Below are positions 16,357 through 24,487 of a stretch of DNA of 64,000 nt, one piece after another. The position numbers were made by a program, and so were the translations under genes. Where the stretch lies: the NCBI RefSeq assembly GCF_025399795.1, contig NZ_JAODTZ010000055.1, positions 1 through 64,000 of the forward strand, read 5' to 3'. The notes beneath the pieces were generated by a model. The model saw nothing but the letters and a program-made list of their open reading frames with translations, had not been told where the DNA came from and searched no databases. Origin of the DNA: Streptomyces rhizosphaerihabitans. GTDB taxonomy: Bacteria > Actinomycetota > Actinomycetes > Streptomycetales > Streptomycetaceae. The first letter of the stretch is position 1. Each line of letters begins with the position of its first letter.

Positions 16357-17778
16357 ATGTCCAGGGAGCAACGCGGGCCGAACGAAAAACTCGGCGCCGT
16401 TCTCGCCCTCGCGGGAATCAGCAACGCAGGACTCGCGCGTCGTGTCAACGATCTTGGCGCTCAACGCGGGTTGACTCTTCGCTACGACAAGACGTCGGTG
16501 GCGCGCTGGGTGTCGAAAGGCATGGTGCCTCAGGGCGCCGCGCCGCACCTCATCGCGGCCGCCATCGGCCAGAAGCTCGGCCGTCCGGTGCCGCTCCACG
16601 AGATCGGGCTGGCGGACGCGGATCCCGCGCCGGAGGTGGGCCTCGCGTTCCCCCGTGACGTCGGGCAGGCGGTGCGGTCGGCTACGGAGCTGTACCGCCT
16701 CGACCTCGCCGGGCGCCGGGCGGGCGGCGGCATCTGGCAGTCACTGGCCGGCTCCTTCGCCGTGAGCGCGTACGCGACTCCGGCCTCACGCTGGCTGATA
16801 ACCCCGGCCGACAGTTCGGTGGCGCGCGAGGTGAGCCCCGGTGAGAGCTCCGGAGCGCCGCTGAAGGTCGGCCACAGCGATGTGCTGAAACTCCGCGAGG
16901 CGGCGGAGGACGCCAGGCGCTGGGACTCCAAGTACGGGGGCGGCGACTGGCGTTCGTCCATGGTGCCCGAATGCCTGCGGGTCGAGGCGGCGCCTCTGCT
17001 GCTCGGCTCCTACTCCGACGAGGTCGGCAGAGCGCTGTTCGGCGCGTCCGCGGAGCTCACCCGTCTCGCGGGCTGGATGGCCTTCGACACCGGCCAGCAG
17101 GAGGCCGCGCAGCGCTACTACATCCAGGCCCTGCGGCTCGCCCGTGCCGCCGCCGACGTGCCCCTCGGGGGATACGTCCTGGCCTCCATGTCCCTCCAGG
17201 CGACCTATCGGGGCTTCGGCGACGAGGGCGTCGACCTCGCCCAGGCCGCCCTGGAGCGCAACCGCGGTCTCGCCACGGCCCGCACCATGAGCTTCTTCCG
17301 ACTCGTCGAGGCACGTGCCCACGCGCGCGCGGGTGACGCCCAGGCGGCCGGCACGGCACTGAAGGCCGCCGAGGGATGGCTGGAGCGGGCCCGCGACGGC
17401 GACCACGACCCGTCCTGGCTCGGCTTCTACTCGTACGACCGCTTCGCGGCCGACGCCGCCGAGTGCTACCGCGACCTGAAGGCGCCGCGTCAGGTGCGCC
17501 GCTTCACCGAACAGGCGCTGTCGAAGCCGACGGAGGAGTTCGTACGTTCGCACGGGCTGCGGCTCGTGGTGTCGGCGGTCGCCGAGCTGGAATCCGGCAA
17601 TCTGGACGCGGCGTGCGAGCAGGGCGTCCGCGCGGTGGAGGTCGCGGGGCGCATCTCCTCCGCGCGCACCACCGAGTACGTGAAGGACCTGCTGCACCGG
17701 CTGGAGCCGTACGGCGACGAGCCGCGCGTGGTGGAGCTGCGGGAGCGGGCGCGTCCGCTGCTGATGGCTCCGGCATAG
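16357..17778 (+). CDS. Sporulation-associated regulator, ORF1590-like
   Basis: A 473-residue cytosolic protein. The N-terminus holds a helix-turn-helix-like stretch (ISNAGLARRVNDL, then TSVARWVSKGMVPQ, about residues 19-55). The rest is helical and TPR-like (EAAQRYYIQALRLARAA, HARAGDAQAAGTALKAAEGW). From memory it matches ORF1590 of S. griseus, the sporulation-associated protein annotated at the same place in S. coelicolor (SCO4114), for which nested translation products were described. ATG 16357 has a GAGGGGTG ribosome site; an in-frame ATG at 16306 could give a form 17 residues longer. It is divergent from the asparagine-synthetase-like gene. Confidence 0.75.
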   Translation: MSREQRGPNEKLGAVLALAGISNAGLARRVNDLGAQRGLTLRYDKTSVARWVSKGMVPQGAAPHLIAAAIGQKLGRPVPLHEIGLADADPAPEVGLAFPRDVGQAVRSATELYRLDLAGRRAGGGIWQSLAGSFAVSAYATPASRWLITPADSSVAREVSPGESSGAPLKVGHSDVLKLREAAEDARRWDSKYGGGDWRSSMVPECLRVEAAPLLLGSYSDEVGRALFGASAELTRLAGWMAFDTGQQEAAQRYYIQALRLARAAADVPLGGYVLASMSLQATYRGFGDEGVDLAQAALERNRGLATARTMSFFRLVEARAHARAGDAQAAGTALKAAEGWLERARDGDHDPSWLGFYSYDRFAADAAECYRDLKAPRQVRRFTEQALSKPTEEFVRSHGLRLVVSAVAELESGNLDAACEQGVRAVEVAGRISSARTTEYVKDLLHRLEPYGDEPRVVELRERARPLLMAPA

Positions 17779-17832
17779 AGGTACTGGATCCGGCGTAGAG
17801 CCGACGGCTTTGGCGTGGACAGTGCGCCACAG

Positions 17833-17860
17833 CCCCGCGGCGCAAAAAAAAAGCGCGGGG
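17833..17860 (+). terminator. Hairpin with an A-run loop after the ORF1590-like gene
   Basis: CCCCGCGGCGC, a run of A residues, then GCGCGGGG form a stem with a small bulge, 54 bp after the stop codon. It lies just ahead of the next plus-strand gene. Confidence 0.5.
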
Positions 17861-17927
17861 CGCGGTTCCCGGGTTTGAGGGCGTTGTCAGTGGCGCAGTG
17901 CACTATCGAAGCCGGGAGGTGGTGCGG

Positions 17928-19133
17928 ATGCGCAGCGCGTACGACTGCGATGTATTGGTGATCGGCGGCGGGATCGTCGGCCTGTCGACGGCGTACGCCA
18001 TCACGCGCGCGGCGCCGGGCACCCGGGTGACGGTGCTGGAGAAGGAACAGGGGCCCGCCCGGCACCAGACCGGGCGCAACAGCGGGGTGATCCACAGCGG
18101 GATCTACTACCGCCCCGGCTCCCTGAAGGCGCGGTACGCGGCGCGGGGCGGCGCCGAGATGGTCAAGTTCTGCGCGGAGTACGACATCGCGCACGCCGTC
18201 ACCGGCAAGTTGATCGTCGCGACGGAGACGTCGGAGCTTCCGCGGCTGCACGGCCTGGTGCAGCGCGGCCGGGAGAACGGCATTCCGGTCAAGGAACTGG
18301 GCCCCGCCCAGCTCACCGAGTACGAGCCCGAGGTCCGCGGCCTCGCCGCCATCCACGTCGGCACCACGGGCGTCTGCGACTTCGTGGCGGTGGCGCGGCG
18401 GCTCGCGGAGGCCTCCGGGGCGGAGATCCGGTACGGGGCGAACGTGGTGCGTGCCGACCGCCGTCCCCGGCTCGGTGTCGCCGTGCGCACGGCCGACGGG
18501 ACGGTCGTCCGTGGACGGGTACTCGTCAACTGCGCGGGGCTGCACTGCGACGAGACGGCCCGGCTCACGGGCGACGACCCCGGGATGCGGATCGTGCCCT
18601 TCCGCGGCGAGTACTACACACTGGCGCGGCCGGAGCTGGTCCGGGGCCTGGTGTACCCGGTTCCGGACCCCGCGTTCCCGTTCCTCGGTGTCCATCTCAC
18701 CCGGGGCATCGACGGCGGAGTCCACATCGGCCCCAACGCGGTGCCCGCGCTCGCCCGGGAGGGGTACGGGTGGGGGGTCGTCCGGCCCCGGGAGCTGGGC
18801 GCGACCCTGTCCTGGCCGGGTTCCTGGCGGATAGCGCGCCGGCACTGGCGTTACGGAGCCGGTGAGCTGCGCCGGTCGGTGTCCAAGGCGGCGTTCACGG
18901 AGGCGGTCCGGCGACTGCTGCCCGCGGTGACCCCGGAGGACCTGATCCCCGCCAGCGCCGGCGTCCGCGCCCAGGCGGTCCTGCGGGACGGCACCCTGGT
19001 CGACGACTTCCTGATCAAGGAGGGCCCGCGGACCGTGCACGTACTGAACGCGCCGTCCCCCGCGGCCACCGCCTCCCTCCCGATCGGCCGGGAGGTCGCC
19101 CGCCGTGCCCTGGCGGCTCTGACGGCGGCCTGA
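17928..19133 (+). CDS. lhgO: FAD-dependent oxidoreductase, L-2-hydroxyglutarate oxidase type
   Basis: A 401-residue flavoenzyme of the DAO superfamily. The dinucleotide-binding motif VIGGGIVGLSTAYAI lies at about residues 9-23, followed by RHQTGRNSGVIHSGIYY, characteristic of the LhgO/YgaF group that oxidises L-2-hydroxyglutarate to 2-oxoglutarate and feeds electrons to the membrane quinone pool. The C-terminus has the usual substrate-domain and FAD-closing residues (SAGVRAQAVLRDG, HVLNAPSPAATASLPIG). ATG 17928 is preceded by GGGAGGTGG, so earlier starts are unlikely. Family assignment is firm; the exact 2-hydroxyacid is inferred. Confidence 0.8.
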   Translation: MRSAYDCDVLVIGGGIVGLSTAYAITRAAPGTRVTVLEKEQGPARHQTGRNSGVIHSGIYYRPGSLKARYAARGGAEMVKFCAEYDIAHAVTGKLIVATETSELPRLHGLVQRGRENGIPVKELGPAQLTEYEPEVRGLAAIHVGTTGVCDFVAVARRLAEASGAEIRYGANVVRADRRPRLGVAVRTADGTVVRGRVLVNCAGLHCDETARLTGDDPGMRIVPFRGEYYTLARPELVRGLVYPVPDPAFPFLGVHLTRGIDGGVHIGPNAVPALAREGYGWGVVRPRELGATLSWPGSWRIARRHWRYGAGELRRSVSKAAFTEAVRRLLPAVTPEDLIPASAGVRAQAVLRDGTLVDDFLIKEGPRTVHVLNAPSPAATASLPIGREVARRALAALTAA

Positions 19134-19328
19134 GCGCCCCACCCGCCGGCACGCCGGACCACCGGGATCCCACCTGAGCCCCCGCGCCACGCCGGACCAC
19201 CACCCCCCGTCGCCACGACGGGGCACCCCTGCGCACCGGCACCACGCCGGGGCACCGGCGGACGCCAAGGCACCCCCGCACACGACGGACCACCCCGCAC
19301 CTCGGGCGCCCGTAAAATCGACCCCACT

Positions 19329-20165
19329 GTGTCTGACTTCCTCGACTCCACCGAAGAGACCCGGCCCGCCTCCGTCGAGGACGGCTCGCCGCGTCATCAC
19401 CGCGCCAAGGGCGAGCCCCGCTTCCCCGACGGTCCGCAGGCCGATCCCGCCGGCTCGCACTTCGAGCGGCGGATCCGGAGCTTCCAGCCGCGGCGGAGCC
19501 GGGTGACGACCGGGCAGGCGGACGCGTTGCAGCGGCTGTGGCCCACATGGGGTCTGGACATCGACGGACAGCGGACGCTCGACCTGGCGGAACTGTTCGG
19601 GACGGACAGCCCCGTCGTGCTGGAGATCGGCTTCGGCATGGGCGAGGCCACCGCGCAGATGGCGGCCGAGGACCGGAAGACCGGAATCCTCGCCGTGGAC
19701 GTGCACACCCCGGGCCAGGGCAACCTGCTCAACCTCGCCGAGCGGAGCGGCCTGACCAACGTCCGGGTCGCGAACGGCGACGCGATCATCCTGCTCCGCG
19801 AGATGCTCCCGCCCGCGTCCCTGAACGGCCTGCGCGTCTATTTCCCCGACCCCTGGCCCAAGAAGCGGCACCACAAGCGGCGGCTGATCCAGCCGGAGTT
19901 CCTGGATCTCGCCGCGACCCGCCTCAAGCCGGGCGCGCTCGTGCACTGCGCGACGGACTGGGAACCGTACGCCGAACAGATGCTCGAAGTACTGAGCGCG
20001 CACCCCGACTTCGAGAACACCCGGCCGGACGGCGGTTTCGCGCCCCGTCCGGAGTTCCGGCCGCTGACCCGTTTCGAGGGCCAGGGACTGGACAAGGGTC
20101 ATGTGGTGAACGACCTCCTGTTCCGGCGCGTACAGCATCGAGACCAGCACACCCCGGGCGACTGA
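19329..20165 (+). CDS. trmB: tRNA (guanine-N7-)-methyltransferase TrmB
   Basis: A 278-residue SAM-dependent enzyme making m7G46 in tRNA. The SAM motif EIGFGMGEAT and the family signature YFPDPWPKKRHHKRRLIQPE are intact. About 60 extra residues, rich in charged residues, precede the catalytic domain, as in other actinobacteria. GTG 19329. It is followed 88 bp later by the PrsW-like gene in the same direction, an order I also remember from S. coelicolor. Confidence 0.93.
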   Translation: MSDFLDSTEETRPASVEDGSPRHHRAKGEPRFPDGPQADPAGSHFERRIRSFQPRRSRVTTGQADALQRLWPTWGLDIDGQRTLDLAELFGTDSPVVLEIGFGMGEATAQMAAEDRKTGILAVDVHTPGQGNLLNLAERSGLTNVRVANGDAIILLREMLPPASLNGLRVYFPDPWPKKRHHKRRLIQPEFLDLAATRLKPGALVHCATDWEPYAEQMLEVLSAHPDFENTRPDGGFAPRPEFRPLTRFEGQGLDKGHVVNDLLFRRVQHRDQHTPGD

Positions 20166-20253
20166 CCCGCACACACCCTCCGACGTCCCACGGGAATTCC
20201 CGGGACTCCGGTTACCGTCGCGGGCCACGCCCTCCCTCGTTAGGGTCAATGCC

Positions 20254-21600
20254 GTGGCCATCCATCCTCCGTACCCGACACAGCCCGGCGGCCCCGCCGG
20301 ACGTGCGCCGATACATCCGCACTGGTGGCAGCGCAGATGGGTCCGGTACGGAGCGCTGATCACGCTGCTCGCGATGTCGGGTCTGGTGATCCTCGCCCTG
20401 GTCCGCGAACAGACCGGAACCGAGGGCTTCCTGGTCGGCCTCGGACTGGCCGTGTTCCCCGTGCCGCTGCTCGTAGCCGCCTTCCGGTGGCTGGACCGGG
20501 TCGAGCCGGGCCCCTGGCGCAACCTGCTCTTCTCCTTCGCCTGGGGCGCCTGCGCGGCCGCGCTCATAGCGATCGTCGCCAACAGCTTCGCGACCCGGTG
20601 GATAGCGATGGCGACCGCGGATCCGTCCAGCGCCGACACGCTCGGCGCGACCGTCATAGCGCCCGTCGTCGAGGAGTCGGCGAAGGCGGCGGCCGTCCTG
20701 CTGGTCTTCCTGTTCCGCAGACGGGACTTCACCGGGATCGTCGACGGTGTCGTCATCGCCGGGATCACCGCCACCGGCTTCGCGTTCACCGAGAACATCC
20801 TCTACCTCGGCACCGCCTTCGGCTCCGACCAGCTCAGCGGGGAGAGCGGGCTCACCTCCGTCACCGCCGCGACCTTCTTCGTCCGCGTGGTGATGTCGCC
20901 CTTCGCGCATCCGCTGTTCACCGTGCTGACCGGCATCGGCTTCGGCTTCGCGGCGCTGTCCGCCGAGCGCCGTCATGTGCGCCGTGTGCTGCTCCCCCTC
21001 ACCGGACTGCTGCTCGCGATGGGCATGCACGCGATCTGGAACAGCTCGTCGGACTTCGGCGAGTTCGGGTTCTTCGGGGTGTACGCCGCGTTCATGGTGC
21101 CCGCGTTCGGGCTGCTGACCTGGCTGGTCGTCTGGACCCGGCAGCGCGAGCTGCGCACCGTGCGCACGGAACTGCCCGCGTACACCGTCGCCGGATGGCT
21201 GGGCGCGACGGAACCGTGGGCCCTCGGCTCGATGCGGGCGCGGCGGCTCGCCCGCGAGTACGCCGACCACCACTTCGGGAAGACCGCGGCGCGCTCGGTG
21301 GCGGAGTACGAGGCGTACGCGACGTCGCTGGCGTTCCTGCGCCACCGCGGGCGCAGGGGCCGTGCGGGCGCCGACTTCGTCGTACGGGAACGCGAGTTGC
21401 TCGACGAGCTGTGGCGCCGCCGCGAGATCGCCCGCCCGGCCCTCGCCTACGCGGCCCGCGCGACGACTCCGCTGCCCGCCCCACCGCCCTGGCCGGCCCA
21501 CGGATACGGGTACATCGCCCCGCCCGCGCAACCGTACGGCCCACCCGCGCAGGCGTCGGCACCGACGCCGTATCCCGCGTACAACCCGTACCGCTCGTAG
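20254..21600 (+). CDS. PrsW-family glutamic-type intramembrane protease
   Basis: A 448-residue multi-helix membrane protein. The PrsW motifs are present in order: VVEESAKAA (E140-E141), FAFTENILYL (179-181 TEN), FAHPLF (H219-P220) and GMHAIWN (257-263). B. subtilis PrsW cuts the anti-sigma factor RsiW at site 1, so an anti-sigma or other membrane protein is a plausible substrate here. The last 110 residues are a cytosolic tail rich in Pro, Ala and Tyr with no known motif. GTG start at 20254. The substrate is unknown. Confidence 0.85.
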   Translation: MAIHPPYPTQPGGPAGRAPIHPHWWQRRWVRYGALITLLAMSGLVILALVREQTGTEGFLVGLGLAVFPVPLLVAAFRWLDRVEPGPWRNLLFSFAWGACAAALIAIVANSFATRWIAMATADPSSADTLGATVIAPVVEESAKAAAVLLVFLFRRRDFTGIVDGVVIAGITATGFAFTENILYLGTAFGSDQLSGESGLTSVTAATFFVRVVMSPFAHPLFTVLTGIGFGFAALSAERRHVRRVLLPLTGLLLAMGMHAIWNSSSDFGEFGFFGVYAAFMVPAFGLLTWLVVWTRQRELRTVRTELPAYTVAGWLGATEPWALGSMRARRLAREYADHHFGKTAARSVAEYEAYATSLAFLRHRGRRGRAGADFVVRERELLDELWRRREIARPALAYAARATTPLPAPPPWPAHGYGYIAPPAQPYGPPAQASAPTPYPAYNPYRS

Positions 21601-21724
21601 CACGGAACGGCCCCGGCACCCCAGAAGGCACCGCCCTGGGAAGCCGGCACCCCGCGATACGCCACCCCGGCGCGCACGACCCGTCGACACCCCGACGCAC
21701 GGCACCACCGGTCGGCACTTCCGG

Positions 21725-21762
21725 CGCGCGGCACCACCGGTCGACACCGGCGGTGCCGCGCG
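21725..21762. terminator. Hairpin between convergent prsW-like and reductase genes
   Basis: An imperfect inverted repeat with an 11-bp outer arm and a 5-bp inner arm lies between the two stop codons, 16 bp from the reductase stop. A second copy of GGCACCACCGGTCG lies just upstream. Confidence 0.6.
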
Positions 21763-21778
21763 GGCGGCACAGCCCCTG

Positions 21779-22723
21779 TTACGCCGAGGCCTTCGACAAA
21801 CGCGTCAGTTCCTCGTCCGTCAGCACCAGGTCCGCGACCGCCAGCAGGGCCGGCAGCTGCTCCACCGTGCGGGCGGAGGCGATCGGCGCGGCGACCGTCG
21901 GCTGTGCGGCCAGCCAGGCGAGGGCGACCGTCGGGACCGCGACGCCGTGGGCCCCGGCGATCTCGTCGAGGGCGGCGAGGACCCGCGGCCCGCGTTCCGT
22001 GTCGAGGTGCTTGGCCGCGCCCGCGGCCCGGGCCGAGTCGACCGTCGTTCCGGGGCGGTACTTGCCGGTGAGGAAACCGGAGGCGAGCCCGAAGTACGGG
22101 ACGGCGGCGAGACCGGCCCGGGAGGCGACCTCCTGCAGAGGCCCCTCGTAGGTGTCGCGCGAGACCAGGTTGTACTGCGGCTGGAGCGCGACGTAGCGCG
22201 CGAGGCCCTCGCGGTCGGAGAACTCCAGGGACTCCTGGAGCCGCTCCGGCGAGATGTTGGAGGCGGCGATGTGCCGCACCTTGCCCGCCTTCACCAGCTC
22301 GTCGAGGGCGCCGATGATCTCGTCGACCGGCACCTCGGGCTTGTCGAAGTGCGTGTAGTAGAGGTCAATGTGATCGGTGCCCAGGCGGCGCAGCGACGCG
22401 TCGGCCGCGGCCTTGATGTTGGCACCGGACAGCCCCGGGTACCCGGGGTGCTGGCTGACCTTGGTGGCTACCACGATGTCCGCACGGTTGCCGCGGGTCT
22501 TCAGCCACTTGCCGATGATGGTCTCGGACTCGCCGCCCTCGTTGCCCTCGACCCATGCCGAGTAGGAGTCGGCGGTGTCGAGGAAGTTGCCACCGGCGGC
22601 CGCGTAGGCGTCGAGCACGGCGAAGGACCGGGTCTCGTCGGCCGTCCAGCCGAAGACGTTGCCGCCGAGGGAGAGCGGGAAGACCTCGAGGTCGGACGAA
22701 CCGAGCTTGCGAAGAGAAGTCAT
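21779..22723 (-). CDS. Aldo/keto reductase
   Basis: A 314-residue NADPH-dependent oxidoreductase of the AKR superfamily (TIM barrel). The start TSLRKLGSSDLEVFPLSLGG, the catalytic NFLDTADSYS with Asp and Tyr, VVATKV with the active-site Lys, and DLYYTHFD are all present. The protein resembles the YajO/Tas-like group acting on diverse carbonyls; no specific substrate can be named. ATG 22723 is preferred because the family starts two residues before SLRKLG; the ribosome site is weak. It is monocistronic, transcribed away from the M23 gene. Confidence 0.88.
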   Translation of the reverse strand: MTSLRKLGSSDLEVFPLSLGGNVFGWTADETRSFAVLDAYAAAGGNFLDTADSYSAWVEGNEGGESETIIGKWLKTRGNRADIVVATKVSQHPGYPGLSGANIKAAADASLRRLGTDHIDLYYTHFDKPEVPVDEIIGALDELVKAGKVRHIAASNISPERLQESLEFSDREGLARYVALQPQYNLVSRDTYEGPLQEVASRAGLAAVPYFGLASGFLTGKYRPGTTVDSARAAGAAKHLDTERGPRVLAALDEIAGAHGVAVPTVALAWLAAQPTVAAPIASARTVEQLPALLAVADLVLTDEELTRLSKASA

Positions 22724-22812
22724 GTACGACGTCAACACCCGTACCGGATGCATGTATTCCGCACTCATCCCGGACGGCCGGCCGGTGCCCGCTCATGTCC
22801 GCGGATCCCTGA

Positions 22813-22855
22813 CCGGCGGTCCTGACGTCGGGGGGGATGACGTCAGGACCGCCGG
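22813..22855 (-). terminator. Long hairpin downstream of the M23 peptidase gene
   Basis: A perfect 17-bp inverted repeat (22813-22829 and 22839-22855) with a G-rich loop lies about 120 bp beyond the peptidase stop. It also sits in the promoter-proximal region of the reductase gene, so a role as operator is possible. Confidence 0.55.
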
Positions 22856-22977
22856 AGACCAGGGAGGACACGCGCACGGCACGCGTCAGAGGTCACACCC
22901 GTCCGCGCCGGACGTCGTACGGCTCACGCGTTCATACGGCTCAGAAGCCCGTACGAATCCGTATGGATCCGTACGGA

Positions 22978-24012
22978 TCAGGGGTTGAGGCCCTTGCTCT
23001 GGAGCCACGCCATCGGGTCGATGCCGGTGGCGGCGCCGCCGGGGTGCACTTCGAGGTGCAGGTGCGGCCCGGTGACATTGCCCGTCGCGCCCACGCGCCC
23101 GATGACATCACCCGTGGCGACCTTCTGGCCCACGCTGACGCTGATCGACGACTGGTGGCAGAACCAGAGCTCCGTACCGTCGTCGAGCGTGAGGATCGTG
23201 CGGTAGCCGTACGAGCCGGCCCAGCCGGCCTCGGTGATGGTGCCGCTGTGGATCGCCTTGATGAGCGTGCCGGTGGGCGCCGCGAAGTCGAGGCCGGTGT
23301 GGTAGCCGGAGGACCACATGGAGCCGGCCTCACCGAAGCGCGAGGTCAGCGTGTACGAGGAGGTCGGCAGCGAGTAGCTCTTGGCGAGCTCGGCGAGGCG
23401 CTCGGTCTCGGCCTTCGCCTTGGCCGCGTCCTCCGCCTTCTGCTTCGCGGCGGCGGCCTTGGCCTCCGCGTCGTCCTGCTGCTTGGCGGCGAGCGCGACG
23501 GCCTTCTTCGCGGCGGCGGCCTGGGCGGCCTGCTGGGTGGCGCTGTCGGCCTGGTTCTGCTGCGACTGGGCCTGCTGCATGATGCGCGAGCGCAGCGCCT
23601 CACCCGCGTCCGTGGCACCCTGCGCCGCGTCGGCGCTGGTCAGACCGGCGCTGGTGAGCGGAGTCGTGGAGCCCTTGGGGGCGCTGGATCCGCCGTCCGA
23701 TATCAGGGCCTTGGCGGACTGGGTGACCGACGACAGGTCGGGCAGCGAGATCGAGACGGGCGGCTTGCCCGGCGCGGCGCTGGCGATGCCGCCCGCGCCG
23801 ACGGCGGCTATGACGCCGACGCCGAGAACCGTGGAGCTGCGGGCGAGTCCTCCGCCGCGCTGCTTGCCCGTGCGGTGCCGGCCGCGGACGGGAAGAACGG
23901 AATCCTCGGTGGGGTTCCACTCCTCCCAGGGTCCCTCGTCCTTGCCATAGCCGAAGGTATGCGTGTCATTCGGCGTGAACGAGGTTGGCTGAGCGGGCCG
24001 GTTGGACGCCAC
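22978..24012 (-). CDS. Secreted or membrane-anchored M23 (LytM) peptidase
   Basis: A 344-residue cell-wall hydrolase. A hydrophilic N-terminus leads to a membrane segment or signal (about 60-85: SSTVLGVGVIAAVGAGGIAS). A long Ala/Gln/Lys-rich coiled-coil stretch follows (about 140-225), then the M23 domain with zinc motifs GYHTGLDFAAP (His, Asp) and HLHLEVHPGG (HxH). It would cleave peptidoglycan cross-bridges outside the membrane. GTG 24012 is chosen because AAGGAG lies nine bases upstream and because the start directly follows a c-di-AMP riboswitch, which explains its control. Confidence 0.9.
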   Translation of the reverse strand: MASNRPAQPTSFTPNDTHTFGYGKDEGPWEEWNPTEDSVLPVRGRHRTGKQRGGGLARSSTVLGVGVIAAVGAGGIASAAPGKPPVSISLPDLSSVTQSAKALISDGGSSAPKGSTTPLTSAGLTSADAAQGATDAGEALRSRIMQQAQSQQNQADSATQQAAQAAAAKKAVALAAKQQDDAEAKAAAAKQKAEDAAKAKAETERLAELAKSYSLPTSSYTLTSRFGEAGSMWSSGYHTGLDFAAPTGTLIKAIHSGTITEAGWAGSYGYRTILTLDDGTELWFCHQSSISVSVGQKVATGDVIGRVGATGNVTGPHLHLEVHPGGAATGIDPMAWLQSKGLNP

Positions 24013-24034
24013 GTGGGCGCACTCCTTTCCTTCC

Positions 24035-24195
24035 TTGCCGCCTACCGGGTTAGCTGACGGGTTCGGAGCAGGAAGGTCTCCTACGCGCGTATAGCCACTG
24101 TGCTTCCACAGCGGAAATACGCTCGATTCACCCCAAGTTGATGGTTCCCCGGTTCCCTTGCGGGATTCGGCGCGTACGCACGGAGCCACCTCTTG
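24035..24195 (-). promoter_or_regulatory. c-di-AMP (ydaO/yuaA-type) riboswitch
   Basis: The 5' leader of the M23 gene contains, in order on the minus strand, CGCCGAATCCCGCAAGGGAA, CCGGGGAACCAT, TTGGGGTGAATCGAG and, after a variable helix, CTCCGAACCCGTCAGCTAAC followed by CCGGTAGGC. These are the conserved blocks of the ydaO/yuaA (RF00379) aptamer. In Streptomyces this riboswitch precedes rpf and other cell-wall hydrolase genes and lowers their expression when c-di-AMP is high. The last block ends about 15 bases before the ribosome site, so control of termination or of initiation is possible. Confidence 0.92.
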
Positions 24196-24487
24196 TGACG
24201 GCTGTAACGACCGCGCTGCGTTATCGAACGTTAATAGACCCAGGCACCGAATTCCAAGCTGTTCGGGCTGATCATTAACGGCTTTTGGCCAGGACTTTGG
24301 GGTCATGAGCGGCGAAAAACGGGCGAGTTGACCTTATCTCGTCGACACGGGATCCCCTGACGGTATGTCAGTCGATATGCGGAGGGACATCGTCCGATCA
24401 CCGTTCGTCACCATGTCCGAAAAGGCCGTACGCGGTGCACGCGAAGGACCTCCCGAGCCCTGCGGAAATCCCCTTACCGGGCCCCCG
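24196..24487. other. Promoter region of the riboswitch-controlled gene
   Basis: No gene seen. The lower-GC stretch on the minus strand at about 24240-24200 (GTCTATTAACGTTCGATAAC) is the likely promoter zone for the M23 transcript. Confidence 0.45.

Noticed and set aside
13210..17778. A 1522-codon plus-strand open frame covering the asparagine-synthetase-like gene and the ORF1590-like gene
   Set aside because: Only its last 474 codons (from 16357) look like protein. The rest is antisense to a gene with clear homology and owes its openness to high GC.
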